Program-made: the position numbers and the translations under genes
Shown here: in pieces, positions 33,101-42,977 of the stretch
How the letters are laid out: each line of letters begins with the position of its first letter
How positions within the stretch are numbered: the first letter of the stretch is position 1
DNA from: Rhizobium sp. L1K21
GTDB lineage: Bacteria > Pseudomonadota > Alphaproteobacteria > Rhizobiales > Rhizobiaceae
DNA length: 64,000 nt
Direction: 5' to 3'
NCBI RefSeq assembly: GCF_024055895.1
Contig: NZ_JAMXLE010000001.1
Location: 992,001 to 1,056,000 of the forward strand
The notes under the pieces: model-generated
The model's database searches: none
What the model saw: the letters and a program-made list of their open reading frames with translations, nothing else
Told to the model about the DNA's origin: nothing

Positions 33101-33436
33101 CCAGGGTCTACGCAACCATAAAGCCGCAAATGGCAACATGGGCAGAGATGCGGACGTCGCGGGATCAACTGCCGAAAGCGGGGCGCTTTGTGCGCATCAT
33201 AACTAAAATACAATGTGGCGCACAAAACGCCCCATCCGCCCTCCTGTCAGGAGGGAACCCATCCGGGACGCCTTTTACGGCAACGCCGAGAAAGATCAGC
33301 GAGTCCCGGCAGAGAATGCGAATAACCCGGAAGCGGAAAGCTTGCCGGGGTTAAGGTGCGGGCGTTTCCATCAGACCGGCATTGAAGGCTGCGTGGGTTG
33401 CGTTTTGTCAGGGTGCAACGAAAGACAGGTTCACCA

Positions 33437-33464
33437 TTGCAAAATTTCCAAAATCCTCTATACA
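33437..33464 (+). promoter_or_regulatory. Candidate sigma-70 promoter of the cold-shock gene
   Basis: TTGCAA (33437-33442) and TATACA (33459-33464) are separated by 16 bases. Transcription from about 33471 would give a leader of roughly 120 bases before the cold-shock start codon, as usual for cspA-type genes whose long 5' leader controls cold induction. Confidence 0.5.
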
Positions 33465-33592
33465 GGCCGCATCGACCATTGCTTGTGATACCGGTCGTGG
33501 GTTTTGCCTGCCTCCGTCTTCCTTTCAACTAATCGATCCAATCCCGCAGGATATCGCGGGAACCACAACGATTACGAAGAAAGGAAATCGTT

Positions 33593-33802
33593 ATGAATAC
33601 TGGTACCGTTAAGTGGTTCAACTCAACCAAGGGCTACGGCTTCATCCAGCCTGACAACGGCGGCGCGGACGTTTTCGTTCACATCTCTGCTGTCGAGCGC
33701 GCTGGCATGACCACGCTCAACGATGGTCAGAAGGTCTCCTACGAGATCGTGCAGGACCGTAAGTCCGGCAAGAGCTCTGCTGGCAACCTGCAGGCTGCCT
33801 AA
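33593..33802 (+). CDS. Cold-shock domain protein (CspA family)
   Basis: A 69-residue single-stranded nucleic-acid-binding protein. [20 protein letters not shown] contains RNP1 (KGYGFI) and DVFVHIS is RNP2; the remaining strand [18 protein letters not shown] is typical. It acts as an RNA chaperone in the cytoplasm. AAGGAAA lies 8-14 bases before the ATG. A promoter candidate and a leader of about 120 bases lie upstream and a strong terminator downstream, so it is monocistronic. Several paralogues are expected in such genomes, so the exact symbol is left open. Confidence 0.97.
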   Translation: MNTGTVKWFNSTKGYGFIQPDNGGADVFVHISAVERAGMTTLNDGQKVSYEIVQDRKSGKSSAGNLQAA

Positions 33803-33858
33803 TCGGCTTTGAGCGCTCTGTTGCGGGGTTTCCTGCACGTTGAGACGCAACGTTTTTG

Positions 33859-33890
33859 AAAGGTCGGGAGAAATCCCGGCCTTTTGTTTT
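33859..33890 (+). terminator. Rho-independent terminator of the cold-shock gene
   Basis: AAAGGTCGGGA (33859-33869) and TCCCGGCCTTT (33874-33884) form an 11-bp stem with one G-U pair and a GAAA tetraloop, followed by TGTTTT. Confidence 0.9.
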
Positions 33891-33921
33891 GCGCGTGTTT
33901 ATCGGTAAAAAGACGGCCGGT

Positions 33922-34815
33922 TCAGGCATCGACCTCTGCAGCCCAGGGGATCGCCGGTTGCGCGCCGGCCTTTGTGCAGGCAAGCGAGCCGGCAACGGCT
34001 GCGCGGCGCATGGCCTCCTTGAAGGGCATGCCGGCGTCCAGGCTTGCAGCGAGATAACCGCAGAATGTGTCGCCCGCACCCACCGTGTCGACGGGCACGA
34101 CTTCGCGGGCCGGGACCTGCATCACTTCACCGCCGTGGACGGCGATCACGCCCTTGGAGCCCAGCGTGACGACCAGGGTCTGGCCGGTCTTTTCGTGCAG
34201 TTGCTCCATCACTTTCTGGCGGGACACAGCATCCAGCTTCGGCTCTTCGGCAAAGAGTTCGAATTCGGTCTCGTTGGCAATCACGATATCGGCCAGGCGG
34301 GCAATGCGGGCGCCATCAGCCGTCATCGGTGCGGTGTTGATCACCGTCTTGATGCGCTTGGCACGCGCCGAATAGATCGCCGACTCGACGCTCAGGGACG
34401 GTATTTCGAACTGAAACAGCATGTAGCTGCCGGGTGGCGTTGCGTCCACGGCGGCAATGGCATCCTTCTCCGTCAATTCGCCATTGGCACCCGGCACCAC
34501 GGCAATCATGTTTTCGCCATCGCCGCCCACCAGGATCAGCGCCGTGCCGGTCGGACCGTTGGTGGTGCGCACAAGGCTCAGATCGGTTCCGGCATCGGCC
34601 AGAAGAGCGAGCGCATCCTTGGCAAATGAATCATTGCCCACGGCACCCGCCATCTTCACCTCGGCCCCGGCGCGGCGTGCGGCCAGCGCCTGGTTCGCGC
34701 CCTTGCCGCCGGCGGCCGTCGCGAAGGTTTTGCCGCCTACGGTTTCGCCGGGTTTGGGAAGCCGGTCGGTGGTTGCCGTCAGATCCATGTTGATGGAACC
34801 GAAAACTGTTATCAT
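33922..34815 (-). CDS. rbsK: Ribokinase (PfkB family)
   Basis: A 297-residue carbohydrate kinase that phosphorylates ribose at O5. MITVFGSINMDLTATTDRLP is the ribokinase opening; AAGGKGANQALAARRAGAEV is the first PfkB signature with the substrate-contacting Gly-Gly-Lys-Gly-Ala-Asn-Gln; VPVDTVGAGDTFCGYLAASL is the second with the catalytic Asp. The ATG at 34813-34815 is preferred (GGGGGG 8-13 bases upstream) over an in-frame ATG five codons before it. No ribose transporter is adjacent, so another pentose or nucleoside sugar is possible, though GGKGANQ fits ribokinase well. Confidence 0.88.
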   Translation of the reverse strand: MITVFGSINMDLTATTDRLPKPGETVGGKTFATAAGGKGANQALAARRAGAEVKMAGAVGNDSFAKDALALLADAGTDLSLVRTTNGPTGTALILVGGDGENMIAVVPGANGELTEKDAIAAVDATPPGSYMLFQFEIPSLSVESAIYSARAKRIKTVINTAPMTADGARIARLADIVIANETEFELFAEEPKLDAVSRQKVMEQLHEKTGQTLVVTLGSKGVIAVHGGEVMQVPAREVVPVDTVGAGDTFCGYLAASLDAGMPFKEAMRRAAVAGSLACTKAGAQPAIPWAAEVDA

Positions 34816-34916
34816 GGATGCCCCCCGCATTCCTTGGCCAAACTAGGCTGGCTGGCTTGGAACTGCACAAATTGAAGTAGAAGATTGCCCCTCGAAAACA
34901 GGAGATTGCACAGCTA

Positions 34917-36149
34917 TCAGTCGTCGTCAACCACGCGAAGGTTTAGCATGCCGGTGCGGCTTTCAACCTGTTTGCTTGCGCCCGATTCACCGGCTTTTTC
35001 AGATGCTATTCTACCGGTCTCGAACTCCATCGCCTCGATCTTTTCGCCGCGCTTGATGAGCTTGCCGGTGGAGGTCAAAATCTGTTCGACATCCTTCTGG
35101 CTCATGTTGAAATGGTTCTGCAGCTTGCGCACCCGGTCGTCGAGCCGCGAAAGGTCTTCCATGAGGTTGATCACCTCGCTCTGGATGAGGTGCGCCTGCT
35201 CGCGCATGCGGGCATCCTTGAGTACCGACTGGATCACCTGAATGGACAGCATCAACAGGGAAGGGGAAACGATGACGACGCGGGCCTTGTGCGCCCGCTG
35301 GATCACACCTTCGAAATTCTCATGCAGCTCGGCGAAGATGGATTCGGATGGCACGAACATGAAGGCGGTGTCCTGGGTCTCGCCCTTGATCAGATATTTC
35401 TCTGAAATATCCTTGATGTGCACTTCCATGTCACGGCGAAAGGATTGGCCGGCCTGTTTGGCCGCCTCGGCATTGTCGGCGTCGCGGATCGCATTGAAAG
35501 CCTCCAGCGGAAACTTGGCATCAATCACCAGCGAGGGCTGGCCATTGGGCATCTTGACCGTGCAGTCGGGCCGCGAACCGTTCGACAATGTGGGCTGAAA
35601 TGCGAAGGCGCCCATCGGCAGGCCATCGGAAATAATCGTTTCCATGCGCGACTGGCCGAAGGCACCGCGGGTCTGCTTGTTGGACAGGATGGCTTGAAGC
35701 CCGACCACATCCTTAGCGAGTGTCTGGATGTTGTTCTGCGCGTTGTCGATCACGGCCAGACGCTCCTGCAATTGCCGCAGGTTTTCGTGTGTCGATTTGG
35801 TCTGCTCGGTCATGGAGTTGCCCAGCCGCTGGGTCATGCCGTCCAGGCGTTCGTTGATGGCCTTGTTCAGTTCGGCCTGGCGGGTGCCGAAGATTTCCGC
35901 CATGGAGGCCATGCGTCCCTGCATCTCGGCCTGTGCCTTGAAAATCTCGGCCAGGCGCGCTTCGGCCTCCGCGGCCTGTCTGGCGGCTTCATCCCTTTGG
36001 CTTTGCGCGATATTCCTGGCGCGGCTGGCGAGAATGTAGATGAACGCCAGCGCGATGATCGCAGCGGCAATCAAAAGGGCGTCGCCAAGCGTGACGATAC
36101 CGGAGCCGGTTTGAAAAAGCGCGTTTTCGAGAATCGTTTGTGTCTGCAT
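34917..36149 (-). CDS. rmuC: DNA recombination protein RmuC
   Basis: A 410-residue protein. One N-terminal membrane helix (DALLIAAAIIALAFIYILAS) is followed by a long coiled coil (about 40-150, AARQAAEAEARLAEIFKAQAEMQ region) and the RmuC domain (about 160-370) with PDCTVKMPNGQPSLVIDAKF, whose Asp and Asp-x-Lys fit a restriction-nuclease-like core, and FVPSESIFAELHE. RmuC limits inverted-repeat recombination in E. coli. Monocistronic; it lies divergent from the chemoreceptor gene. Confidence 0.94.
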   Translation of the reverse strand: MQTQTILENALFQTGSGIVTLGDALLIAAAIIALAFIYILASRARNIAQSQRDEAARQAAEAEARLAEIFKAQAEMQGRMASMAEIFGTRQAELNKAINERLDGMTQRLGNSMTEQTKSTHENLRQLQERLAVIDNAQNNIQTLAKDVVGLQAILSNKQTRGAFGQSRMETIISDGLPMGAFAFQPTLSNGSRPDCTVKMPNGQPSLVIDAKFPLEAFNAIRDADNAEAAKQAGQSFRRDMEVHIKDISEKYLIKGETQDTAFMFVPSESIFAELHENFEGVIQRAHKARVVIVSPSLLMLSIQVIQSVLKDARMREQAHLIQSEVINLMEDLSRLDDRVRKLQNHFNMSQKDVEQILTSTGKLIKRGEKIEAMEFETGRIASEKAGESGASKQVESRTGMLNLRVVDDD

Positions 36150-36312
36150 GTGTGCAGACTAGCAGATTTTGTCCGCGGCGTGGATGCACGATGGAATGCA
36201 GCTGCCTTTCACCTGTTCTTAATGCGAATTCTGTTATGGTAAATTTCATGTTTGGTAACCATTGGTGTTCAAGTTTGGAAGGGACGAAAGGGTCCGGTTA
36301 CAGGTGGGTGAA

Positions 36313-37848
36313 ATGAATGAATACAACCATAAGGTGTCTTTGGAAGAAAGACTGAGGTTTATCAACCTTGATGCAGACGCGCTGAAGCAGCTGGCGGGAA
36401 TGGGTGATGATGTTCGCGAGATTGTGGGACCATCTCTCGAGCATTTCTATTCTGTCGTTTCGACAATTCCGCATTTGAAGGCCTTTTTCTCCAATCCGCA
36501 GCATATGGAACACGCCAAGAATGCGCAGGAGAAGCATTGGGCCAAGCTGGTGGCGGGCTATCTCGACAACGACTATGTCAACGGTGTCGTAAAGGTCGGC
36601 GAAGCGCATGCGCGCATCGGACTGGAACCGAACTGGTATATTGGCGGCTATGCCGTTCTTCTGGAACAGATGATTACCAAGCTGATGGTCAAGCGTTGGC
36701 CGTCACGCTTTTCGCGCGGCGGTGCCGAACAGATGGGCGCCGAAATCAGCGCACTGGTGAAAGCCGCACTTCTCGATATGGATTATGCAATTTCGGTTTA
36801 TCTCGACCGGTTGGAAGAAAAGCGGCGAGAGGCAGACGCCGAGCGCGAGCGTAACCGCCAGGAACAGGAAAGGGCGCTCAATGAGCTTCGCCGGGTTCTG
36901 GAGGCGCTGGCAGATCGTGATCTTGTTACACGGATGAGCGATGAGCTGCCGAATGCGTTTCGTGAAATGTCGAAACATTTCAACGGCAGTTCCGAAAGCC
37001 TGCGGGGTGCGGTCGATGGTGTCCGCGTGTCTGCCGAGCAAATTCTCGATGCGGCAGGCGCGATCACCAAGGTCTCCGAGGAGCTGTCGCAGCGCACCGA
37101 GCAGCAGGCTGCCGGTGTCGAAGAAAGTTCCGCGGCACTGACGCAGCTTTCGGAAAGCATTCGCCAGACCGCCACACGGGCATCCAACGCCTCTTCGACG
37201 GCAGGCGAGGCGCTGGCTGTTGCGCAGACATCCGGCACCGTTGTCACCGAAGCCGTGCAGGCGATGGGGGCAATTGAGAAGTCTTCGGATGACATTGCCA
37301 AGATCATCGGCGTGATTGATGAAATTGCCTTCCAGACCAACCTGCTGGCGCTGAATGCCGGGGTGGAGGCTGCGCGCGCTGGCGAAGCGGGCCGCGGTTT
37401 TGCCGTCGTTGCCCAGGAGGTTCGCGAGCTTGCCCAGCGCAGTGCGGCAGCAGCGCGCGAAATCAAGACGATCATTTCCAACAGCTCAAGTCAGGTTGCC
37501 ACCGGCGTGGAGTTGGTGAACAAGTCCGGCCAATCCCTGGAAGAGATCGTTGAGAAGGTGCGGGCGCTCACGCAGCTTATTCAGGAGATTTCCACGGCGA
37601 CGGCGGAACAGTCGGGCGGGCTTGGCGAGGTCAGTCAGGCGGTTTCCGATATGGATGTGATCACGCAGCGCAATGCCCATATGGCTGAGGAATGCAGCAG
37701 CCAGACCCAGCGGCTGACGGCTGAAGTTGAGAAGATGACCCAGTCGCTTCGCGGCTTCAAGACCCGCATGGAGAGCGGAAACCGATCGTCTTCAGGGGGC
37801 TCGGGACATGACAGCGCCACTGCCGCGCGCCAACGCATGGCAAGCTGA
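36313..37848 (+). CDS. Globin-coupled soluble methyl-accepting chemotaxis protein
   Basis: A 511-residue cytoplasmic receptor without membrane helices. Residues about 5-165 are a protoglobin/HemAT-type domain: [19 protein letters not shown] carries proximal haem His99. Two helices (about 170-260, with charged [20 protein letters not shown]) link to the MCP signalling domain (about 260-490), whose hairpin tip [19 protein letters not shown] is canonical. It probably senses oxygen and signals to CheA/CheW. ATG 36313 ([16 protein letters not shown]) is preferred over in-frame TTG 36262; AGGTGG lies 7-12 bases upstream. No che genes are nearby. Confidence 0.93.
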   Translation: MNEYNHKVSLEERLRFINLDADALKQLAGMGDDVREIVGPSLEHFYSVVSTIPHLKAFFSNPQHMEHAKNAQEKHWAKLVAGYLDNDYVNGVVKVGEAHARIGLEPNWYIGGYAVLLEQMITKLMVKRWPSRFSRGGAEQMGAEISALVKAALLDMDYAISVYLDRLEEKRREADAERERNRQEQERALNELRRVLEALADRDLVTRMSDELPNAFREMSKHFNGSSESLRGAVDGVRVSAEQILDAAGAITKVSEELSQRTEQQAAGVEESSAALTQLSESIRQTATRASNASSTAGEALAVAQTSGTVVTEAVQAMGAIEKSSDDIAKIIGVIDEIAFQTNLLALNAGVEAARAGEAGRGFAVVAQEVRELAQRSAAAAREIKTIISNSSSQVATGVELVNKSGQSLEEIVEKVRALTQLIQEISTATAEQSGGLGEVSQAVSDMDVITQRNAHMAEECSSQTQRLTAEVEKMTQSLRGFKTRMESGNRSSSGGSGHDSATAARQRMAS

Positions 37849-37895
37849 CAGCAATAAGTCGGCAGTGCGGTCGCTTCCGATCGCTTGACTGAAAA

Positions 37896-37926
37896 CGCCG
37901 GATGGGCAAACCTCCGGTGTCTTTTT
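37896..37926 (+). terminator. Terminator after the chemoreceptor gene
   Basis: CGCCGGA (37896-37902) can pair with TCCGGTG (37913-37919, one G-U) around a 10-base loop; TCTTTTT follows. The hairpin ends 15 bases before the agmatinase start, separating the two genes. Confidence 0.65.
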
Positions 37927-37940
37927 CATGACTTAAGGGG

Positions 37941-38897
37941 ATGGCGTTGTCATACAATCAGCCGCTGGGTGGAAACGAAATGCCGCGCTTTGCGGGGCCC
38001 GGCACGTTCATGCGTTTGCCGGCAGCCGAAAGCGCTGAGGGTCTCGATGTGGCCTTTATCGGGATTCCGATGGATATTGGCGCAAGCCACCGCTCTGGAA
38101 CCCGTTTCGGGCCGCGCCAGATCCGGGCGGAAAGCACGATGCTGCGTCCCTATAATATGTGGACACGGGCCGCGCCGTTTGAATGCCTGCAGGTGGCCGA
38201 TATCGGTGATGTGCCGATCAACACGTTTGACTTGAAAGACAGCGTGAAGCGGATTACCGCCTTTTACGACAAGGTGCTGGATGCCGGTGCGCTGCCGATG
38301 ACGATGGGCGGGGACCATACGTTGACGCTTCCAATCTTGCGTTCCATTGCGAAGAAGCATGGACCCGTTGCGCTGATCCATGTGGATGCCCATGCCGATA
38401 TTAACGAACATATGTTCGGCGAGGAAATTGCGCACGGAACGCCCTTCCGTCGCGCCTATGAAGAAGGGTTGATCGTGCCGGAGAAGACCTTCCAGATCGG
38501 ATTGCGCGGCACAGGCTATGGTGCTGACGATTTCGATACGGCGCGGGGTTGGGGCTTCACGGTCATCCAGGCCGAAGAGCTTTGGCACAAATCGGCAGCG
38601 CCGCTGATTGCAGACATTCGCGAGAAGATTGGCGATACGCCCGTCTATCTCACATATGATATCGACAGCCTTGACCCGGCCTATGCGCCGGGAACGGGGA
38701 CGGTGGAAATTGGCGGGCTGACAACCATGCAAGCGATGGAGATCATCCGCGGTTGCCGGGGGCTCAATCTGGTCGGCTGCGATCTCGTTGAAGTGTCGCC
38801 ACCCTACGATCCGTCCGGCAATACGGCGCTGATTGCATCAAACCTGCTTTATGAAATGCTTTGCGTGCTGCCGGGTGTGTCGGGTGAGCTTCGCTAA
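37941..38897 (+). CDS. speB: Agmatinase/ureohydrolase family enzyme
   Basis: A 318-residue binuclear manganese hydrolase. Ligand motifs are complete: MGGDHTLTLP, LIHVDAHADINEHM and TYDIDSLDPAYAPGTGT. GIPMDIGASHRSGTRFGPRQIR is the agmatinase-type N-terminal segment. The enzyme cleaves agmatine to putrescine and urea; guanidinobutyrase or related guanidino acids cannot be excluded by sequence alone, so speB is the best but not certain name. No urease or arginine decarboxylase gene is adjacent. It starts 15 bases after a terminator hairpin. Confidence 0.86.
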   Translation: MALSYNQPLGGNEMPRFAGPGTFMRLPAAESAEGLDVAFIGIPMDIGASHRSGTRFGPRQIRAESTMLRPYNMWTRAAPFECLQVADIGDVPINTFDLKDSVKRITAFYDKVLDAGALPMTMGGDHTLTLPILRSIAKKHGPVALIHVDAHADINEHMFGEEIAHGTPFRRAYEEGLIVPEKTFQIGLRGTGYGADDFDTARGWGFTVIQAEELWHKSAAPLIADIREKIGDTPVYLTYDIDSLDPAYAPGTGTVEIGGLTTMQAMEIIRGCRGLNLVGCDLVEVSPPYDPSGNTALIASNLLYEMLCVLPGVSGELR

Positions 38898-38951
38898 AGG
38901 CTGTCACATAAGCGATGCAATCCAGTTGAAAGCAGCTGATTCATCGGTTAC

Positions 38952-39485
38952 ATGAGCGCCATGACGATCAAGCCACTTATCTATTTGCCCGACCCGTTGC
39001 TCAAGCAGGTTTCCAAGCCCATTGAGACGGTGAATGCAGACCTGCAGAAATTTGCCGACGACATGCTGGAGACCATGTATGACGCACCGGGCATTGGACT
39101 TGCCGCCATTCAGGTGGGCGAGCCCATCCGCATGCTCGTGCTCGACGTGTCGAAGGATGAGGAAGACAAGAAGCCGCAGGTTTTCATCAACCCGGAAATC
39201 CTTTCTTCGTCCGATATGCGCTCGACCTATGAAGAGGGCTGCCTGTCCATTCCCGGTTATTACGCGGAAGTGGAGCGTCCGGCGGAAATCAAGGTTCGTT
39301 ATTTGGACCGTGACGGCAAACAGCAGGAGCTTGATGCCGAGGGCATTCTGGCCACCTGCCTGCAGCATGAAATTGACCATCTCGACGGTGTTCTCTTCAT
39401 CGATCATATCTCGCGTCTGAAGCGTGACATGGTGGTCAAGAAGTTCACCAAGGCAAGCAAGACGGGCACGCTGCCGAAATTCTGA
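38952..39485 (+). CDS. def: Peptide deformylase
   Basis: A 177-residue iron enzyme removing the formyl group from nascent polypeptides. All three motifs are present: [18 protein letters not shown] (metal Cys) and QHEIDHLDG (two metal His and catalytic Glu). ATG 38952 and an in-frame ATG at 38961 are both possible. It is followed after 23 bases by fmt and then truA, the classic deformylase-transformylase arrangement. Length is usual for Rhizobiales (about 175). Confidence 0.97.
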   Translation: MSAMTIKPLIYLPDPLLKQVSKPIETVNADLQKFADDMLETMYDAPGIGLAAIQVGEPIRMLVLDVSKDEEDKKPQVFINPEILSSSDMRSTYEEGCLSIPGYYAEVERPAEIKVRYLDRDGKQQELDAEGILATCLQHEIDHLDGVLFIDHISRLKRDMVVKKFTKASKTGTLPKF

Positions 39486-39508
39486 ACGAAAACGGGCAGG
39501 GCAGGCCG

Positions 39509-40441
39509 ATGGCACTACGCATCATTTTCATGGGAACGCCGGATTTTTCCGTTCCGGTTCTGCGCGCACTCCATGCGGCGGGCCACGAGATTGTGGCTGT
39601 TTATTCGCAACCGCCGCGCCCGGCGGGTCGCCGCGGGCTGGAGTTGAAAAAGTCGCCGGTGCATGAGGCCGCAGACGCGCTTGGCCTTGAGGTGCGCACG
39701 CCGCTCAACTTTAAAAACGAAGCCGACCGGGACGCATTTGCAGCGCTTCATGCCGATGTTGCTCTGGTGGTTGCCTATGGGCTTCTGCTGCCTGAAGCGA
39801 TTTTGAACGGGACGCGGCTTGGCTGCTACAACGGCCATGCCTCGCTCTTGCCGCGCTGGCGGGGGGCTGCCCCCATTCAGCGGGCCATCATGGCGGGCGA
39901 CGAAGAAACCGGCATGATGGTGATGAAGATGGACAAGGGGCTCGACACCGGCCCCGTGGCGCTGACGGTACGCATTCCGATCAGCGAGACGATGACGGCG
40001 GGTGACTTGCACGACAGGCTGTCGGCGGCCGGTGCTGATCTGATGGTGGAAGCCATGGCCAAACTCGAAGCGGGCGATCTGCCGCTGACACCGCAGCCGG
40101 AAGAAGGCGTGCTCTATGCGGCCAAGATCGACAAGGCCGAAACCCGGATCGATTTTTCCAAACCGGCGCGGGACGTTCACAACCATATTCGCGGATTGTC
40201 GCCCTTTCCCGGCGCATGGTTTGAGATGGAGATTGGCGGCAAGGCGGAGCGGGTGAAGGTGCTGGAAAGTTCGCCCGGCCTTGATGTTGGTGCTGCGGGC
40301 ACAGTGATTGGCGATGGCGTCGTGGCTTGCGGTGAAGGCTCCGTGCGGCTCGAACGGTTGCAGAAGGCGGGCGGCAAGCCGTTGGCGCTTTCCGATTTTC
40401 TGCGCGGAACGGCCATGCCTGCGGGCATGAAGGTAGGCTGA
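39509..40441 (+). CDS. fmt: Methionyl-tRNA formyltransferase
   Basis: A 310-residue enzyme that formylates initiator Met-tRNA with 10-formyl-THF. [21 protein letters not shown] starts the Rossmann domain; [20 protein letters not shown] contains the catalytic Asn/His region and [15 protein letters not shown] supplies the conserved Asp. The C-terminal OB-like domain (about 210-310) binds tRNA. Its final base overlaps the first base of truA (TGATG), so they are coupled. It lies 23 bases after def. Confidence 0.97.
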   Translation: MALRIIFMGTPDFSVPVLRALHAAGHEIVAVYSQPPRPAGRRGLELKKSPVHEAADALGLEVRTPLNFKNEADRDAFAALHADVALVVAYGLLLPEAILNGTRLGCYNGHASLLPRWRGAAPIQRAIMAGDEETGMMVMKMDKGLDTGPVALTVRIPISETMTAGDLHDRLSAAGADLMVEAMAKLEAGDLPLTPQPEEGVLYAAKIDKAETRIDFSKPARDVHNHIRGLSPFPGAWFEMEIGGKAERVKVLESSPGLDVGAAGTVIGDGVVACGEGSVRLERLQKAGGKPLALSDFLRGTAMPAGMKVG

Positions 40442-41232
40442 TGCCGCGCTATTTCCTCACGGTCGAATATGACGGCACACCCTATGTCGGCTGGCAGCGG
40501 CAGGCCAATGGCAAATCGGTGCAGGGCGTGCTGGAAAAGGCGATCTTTGATTCCAGCGGCGAGACCGTGACAGTGGGCGGCGCGGGGCGCACCGATTCCG
40601 GGGTGCATGCCTGCGGGCAGATCGCGCATTTCGACCTTTCCAAAACCTGGAAGCCCTATGTGCTGCGCAATGCGCTGAACGCGCATATGACGATGGCGGA
40701 AGAAGCGGTTTCGGTTCTTGAGGTCGCGGAAGTGCCGGATGAATATGATTCGCGCTTTTCCGCCGTCAAACGGCACTATCTCTACCGCATCATCAATCGG
40801 CCTTCGCCCATTCCGCTGCAGGCCAACCGGGCCTGGTGGGTGAAAAAACATCTGGACCACGAGGCCATGCATGAGGCCGCACAGCGGCTGGTGGGCCATC
40901 ACGACTTTACCACCTTCCGCTCGTCGCACTGCCAGGCCAAGAGCCCGGTCAAGACGATGGAGTTTCTCTCCGTTTCACGCGATGGCGAAGTGGTGGAAAT
41001 CCGCGCCTCGGCCCAGAGCTTCCTGCACAACCAGATCCGCTCCTTTGCCGGAACGCTGAAACTGGTGGGCGATGGCAGCTGGACACCGGATGATGTGACC
41101 GCCGCACTGGACGCCCGCGACCGCAAACGCTGCGGCCCCGTGGCGCCCCCCGGCGGGCTCTATTTCCTGCAGGTGGACTACAAGGACCCGCTGGATTTGA
41201 AGACGCCGGATTTACGGGGTGTTGGTGGGTGA
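40441..41232 (+). CDS. truA: tRNA pseudouridine(38-40) synthase TruA
   Basis: A 263-residue enzyme that converts uridines 38-40 of the tRNA anticodon arm to pseudouridine. [21 protein letters not shown] is the TruA opening, and [14 protein letters not shown] contains the catalytic Asp. [21 protein letters not shown] is the C-terminal signature. Start overlaps fmt by one base. Downstream the gene order changes: dapE, often adjacent in relatives, is displaced by an AT-richer insert. Confidence 0.97.
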   Translation: MPRYFLTVEYDGTPYVGWQRQANGKSVQGVLEKAIFDSSGETVTVGGAGRTDSGVHACGQIAHFDLSKTWKPYVLRNALNAHMTMAEEAVSVLEVAEVPDEYDSRFSAVKRHYLYRIINRPSPIPLQANRAWWVKKHLDHEAMHEAAQRLVGHHDFTTFRSSHCQAKSPVKTMEFLSVSRDGEVVEIRASAQSFLHNQIRSFAGTLKLVGDGSWTPDDVTAALDARDRKRCGPVAPPGGLYFLQVDYKDPLDLKTPDLRGVGG

Positions 41233-41602
41233 GGGGTCGTTTGTTCTTAGTCGTTCCGTCTTGTTTAAAGATCGAATAGCTTTAAGAGGAAATTCTGCCT
41301 TGCGTCCCGTATGTGTAACGCAACCATATGCGTGGTTGCCCGAAGGCATACATCTTACGACAGTGGTGCCTTAACAGCACTTAGGAGATCATAATGTGGC
41401 GGGATAGGCTGGCTTCTTGCTCCGCGGAGGGGGCTTGACATCCGTGCCTACTCCACTCAATATTTTATTAGAGGTGGACTTTATCCCACCAACGGTGCAG
41501 CCAAAGTGTGTTTCCGGTCACTCCTGAAGGCTAATATCGGAAAAAAACCGGGTTAGAAGGCCGCGCTGTAAACGGCGCGGTCTTCAATCTAGAGCGATAA
41601 AA
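41233..41602. other. Gene-free 370 bases between truA and the DUF6602-like gene
   Basis: No credible gene. A 14-codon open frame starts at an ATG near 41394 preceded by AGGAGATC, too short to support. The AT content rises sharply from about 41260, marking the left edge of the putative insert. The right end contains a terminator hairpin (listed separately). Confidence 0.5.
41558..41583. terminator. Hairpin terminator at the 3' end of the DUF6602-like gene
   Basis: AGGCCGCGC (41558-41566) pairs with GCGCGGTCT (41575-41583) with one G-U, loop TGTAAACG. Read from the minus strand a T-rich run follows (complement of 41540-41548). It can stop the gene ending at 41603 and perhaps truA read-through. 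Confidence 0.6.
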
Positions 41603-42478
41603 TTAGCGCAGCGAACTGAAGTAAATCTTTCCAATTTCGGTAGCCGGTTTTGGCGCAAACGCTGTGTAGCCAGGACGCTTCACACCTCCCCTTGTCTTAT
41701 CGTAATATACTGATAATATACCCGACAATATAAATTGAAATCCTTGATGTAATTCGCTGTCATTAAGCTCCACATACATGTATTTTGCAAAGCTATTTTT
41801 AGGGGTAAGATTAAGAGGTGGGCGCGTTTTGAATACATGCCAAGCGGAAAGATCGCCGATGAACCCTACCATGTCGTCGAAAACACTGTTGCTTCCGTAT
41901 AGGATTTTAAGCTTTTCAAATAGTTTTTTCTCTTTCTTTTCTCGCTTGTCAGCAAGGTCAGAATCGGTTGCGACTAAGGCAAGAAAAGGCCCGCGGCGGC
42001 GAGCCTCCACATTGCTGTCGTCACAGCGGCAAGCCTTTGAAGCGTCTAGAAGTGCATTACATTCTGCGACGATCTCTGCATCTCGGAGAGTCTTTTTAAT
42101 GGACAACACTGCTACTACGCCCTCAGGCGGAACAATAACGGTATCGACCATTCGTTGGAAGACGGGATAAATTCCAGAGTCATAGACAATTATATCAAGC
42201 TGGGTCGTGTGTAAGTCTTGTTCCCCTGATCTTGAGCGATCATTATTTCCCAGCTTAACCGCAGGCCGGAGGATAAAACCAGTCAGCACCTCGAGGTCTT
42301 TTGGTAGATACTTTTGAAGGTACGCGCGCACCAGTGTTTCCACATACCGACCGTCTTCGCCGCGATGCTCCGCCCCTGCTGCATTTGGATTCGGCAGTAA
42401 GGTCTCGAACTGCTTGTAGACAGCTAGGAGTGATTTGACCTCCTGATTCCAGAAAGCTTGTAATCGTTGACCGTCCAT
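41603..42478 (-). CDS. DUF6602-like protein, possible degraded PD-(D/E)XK nuclease fold
   Basis: A 291-residue soluble protein. HRGEDGRYVETLVRAYLQKY and QLDIIVYDSGIYPVFQRMVD followed by VVAVLSIKKTLRDAE match my memory of DUF6602 proteins, which carry a nuclease-like beta core Asp ... Glu-x-Lys; here the Glu-Val-Lys position reads Ser-Ile-Lys. A Lys/Glu-rich coil (ADKREKKEKKLFEKLK) follows. The codon choice and low GC differ from both flanking genes, and the gene stands alone between truA and an oxygenase, so it is probably acquired. Related families are often found in defence islands; the function here is unknown. Confidence 0.72.
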   Translation of the reverse strand: MDGQRLQAFWNQEVKSLLAVYKQFETLLPNPNAAGAEHRGEDGRYVETLVRAYLQKYLPKDLEVLTGFILRPAVKLGNNDRSRSGEQDLHTTQLDIIVYDSGIYPVFQRMVDTVIVPPEGVVAVLSIKKTLRDAEIVAECNALLDASKACRCDDSNVEARRRGPFLALVATDSDLADKREKKEKKLFEKLKILYGSNSVFDDMVGFIGDLSAWHVFKTRPPLNLTPKNSFAKYMYVELNDSELHQGFQFILSGILSVYYDKTRGGVKRPGYTAFAPKPATEIGKIYFSSLR

Positions 42479-42977
42479 ATGACCCTTCTCGGTGAACAGA
42501 TGGTTGTGCTGGGCATACGCGTATTGAAGACGAGTAGTCCCGACAGTTCAACCAAAATCAATACGTCGAATGAAGGCATGTCCGTTTTGTGGGCTTTAGT
42601 CTGCTGCCGACTCAATCGGTCGAGCGTAAACATCTCCATTATAGCCGAACCTGGTAACTGCGGCGAGGTGAGACGGATTCCGCTCGGGCGTCACCACCAC
42701 CGCGCCCTGCTAACAGCAATATCCGCAAAGCTCGGTTAGCGCGTGTTATCGATAAGAGCAACACAAGGAGCGCAGGAAGAGGCAGCACTGTTCCTGGTAC
42801 GATTGATCGCGAGTAACTTACAGTTTTTACTGATCGCTGACGTCCGTACCACCACCTTGGATGCCTGTTTTTCTCAATGACCTTCTTCGCAGCTTTCATT
42901 CAGCTGGCGACCCCATTTCAGTTATTCACACCACAGCCCGATCTCGGCTCCAAAAACCTGTCAAAGCCCCACCCCAA
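42479..42977. other. Gene-free 499 bases right of the DUF6602-like gene
   Basis: Short open frames on both strands have no protein-like features or good start sites. Composition is intermediate between the low-GC island and the flanking core, so this is probably decayed island sequence. The promoter of the DUF6602-like gene should lie in the first ~150 bases. Confidence 0.5.

Larger units (their letters stand above)
32329..33592. other. 1.26-kb gene-free strip of repeats and cold-shock leader
   Basis: No credible gene was found. The strip contains four palindromic elements (32417-32493, 32586-32748, 32820-32945, 32988-33100), then about 330 bases of plain sequence (33107-33436) and the promoter and leader of the cold-shock gene. 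Open frames seen here are made of repeat sequence and lack homology signals. Confidence 0.6.

Noticed and set aside
31740-33110. CRISPR array
   Set aside because: Repeats are palindromic, irregularly spaced and of three different families; there are no unique equal-length spacers and no cas genes.
42467-42899. Two short open frames right of the DUF6602-like gene
   Set aside because: No SD, no recognisable feature and intermediate composition; they may be decayed island DNA but cannot be supported as genes.
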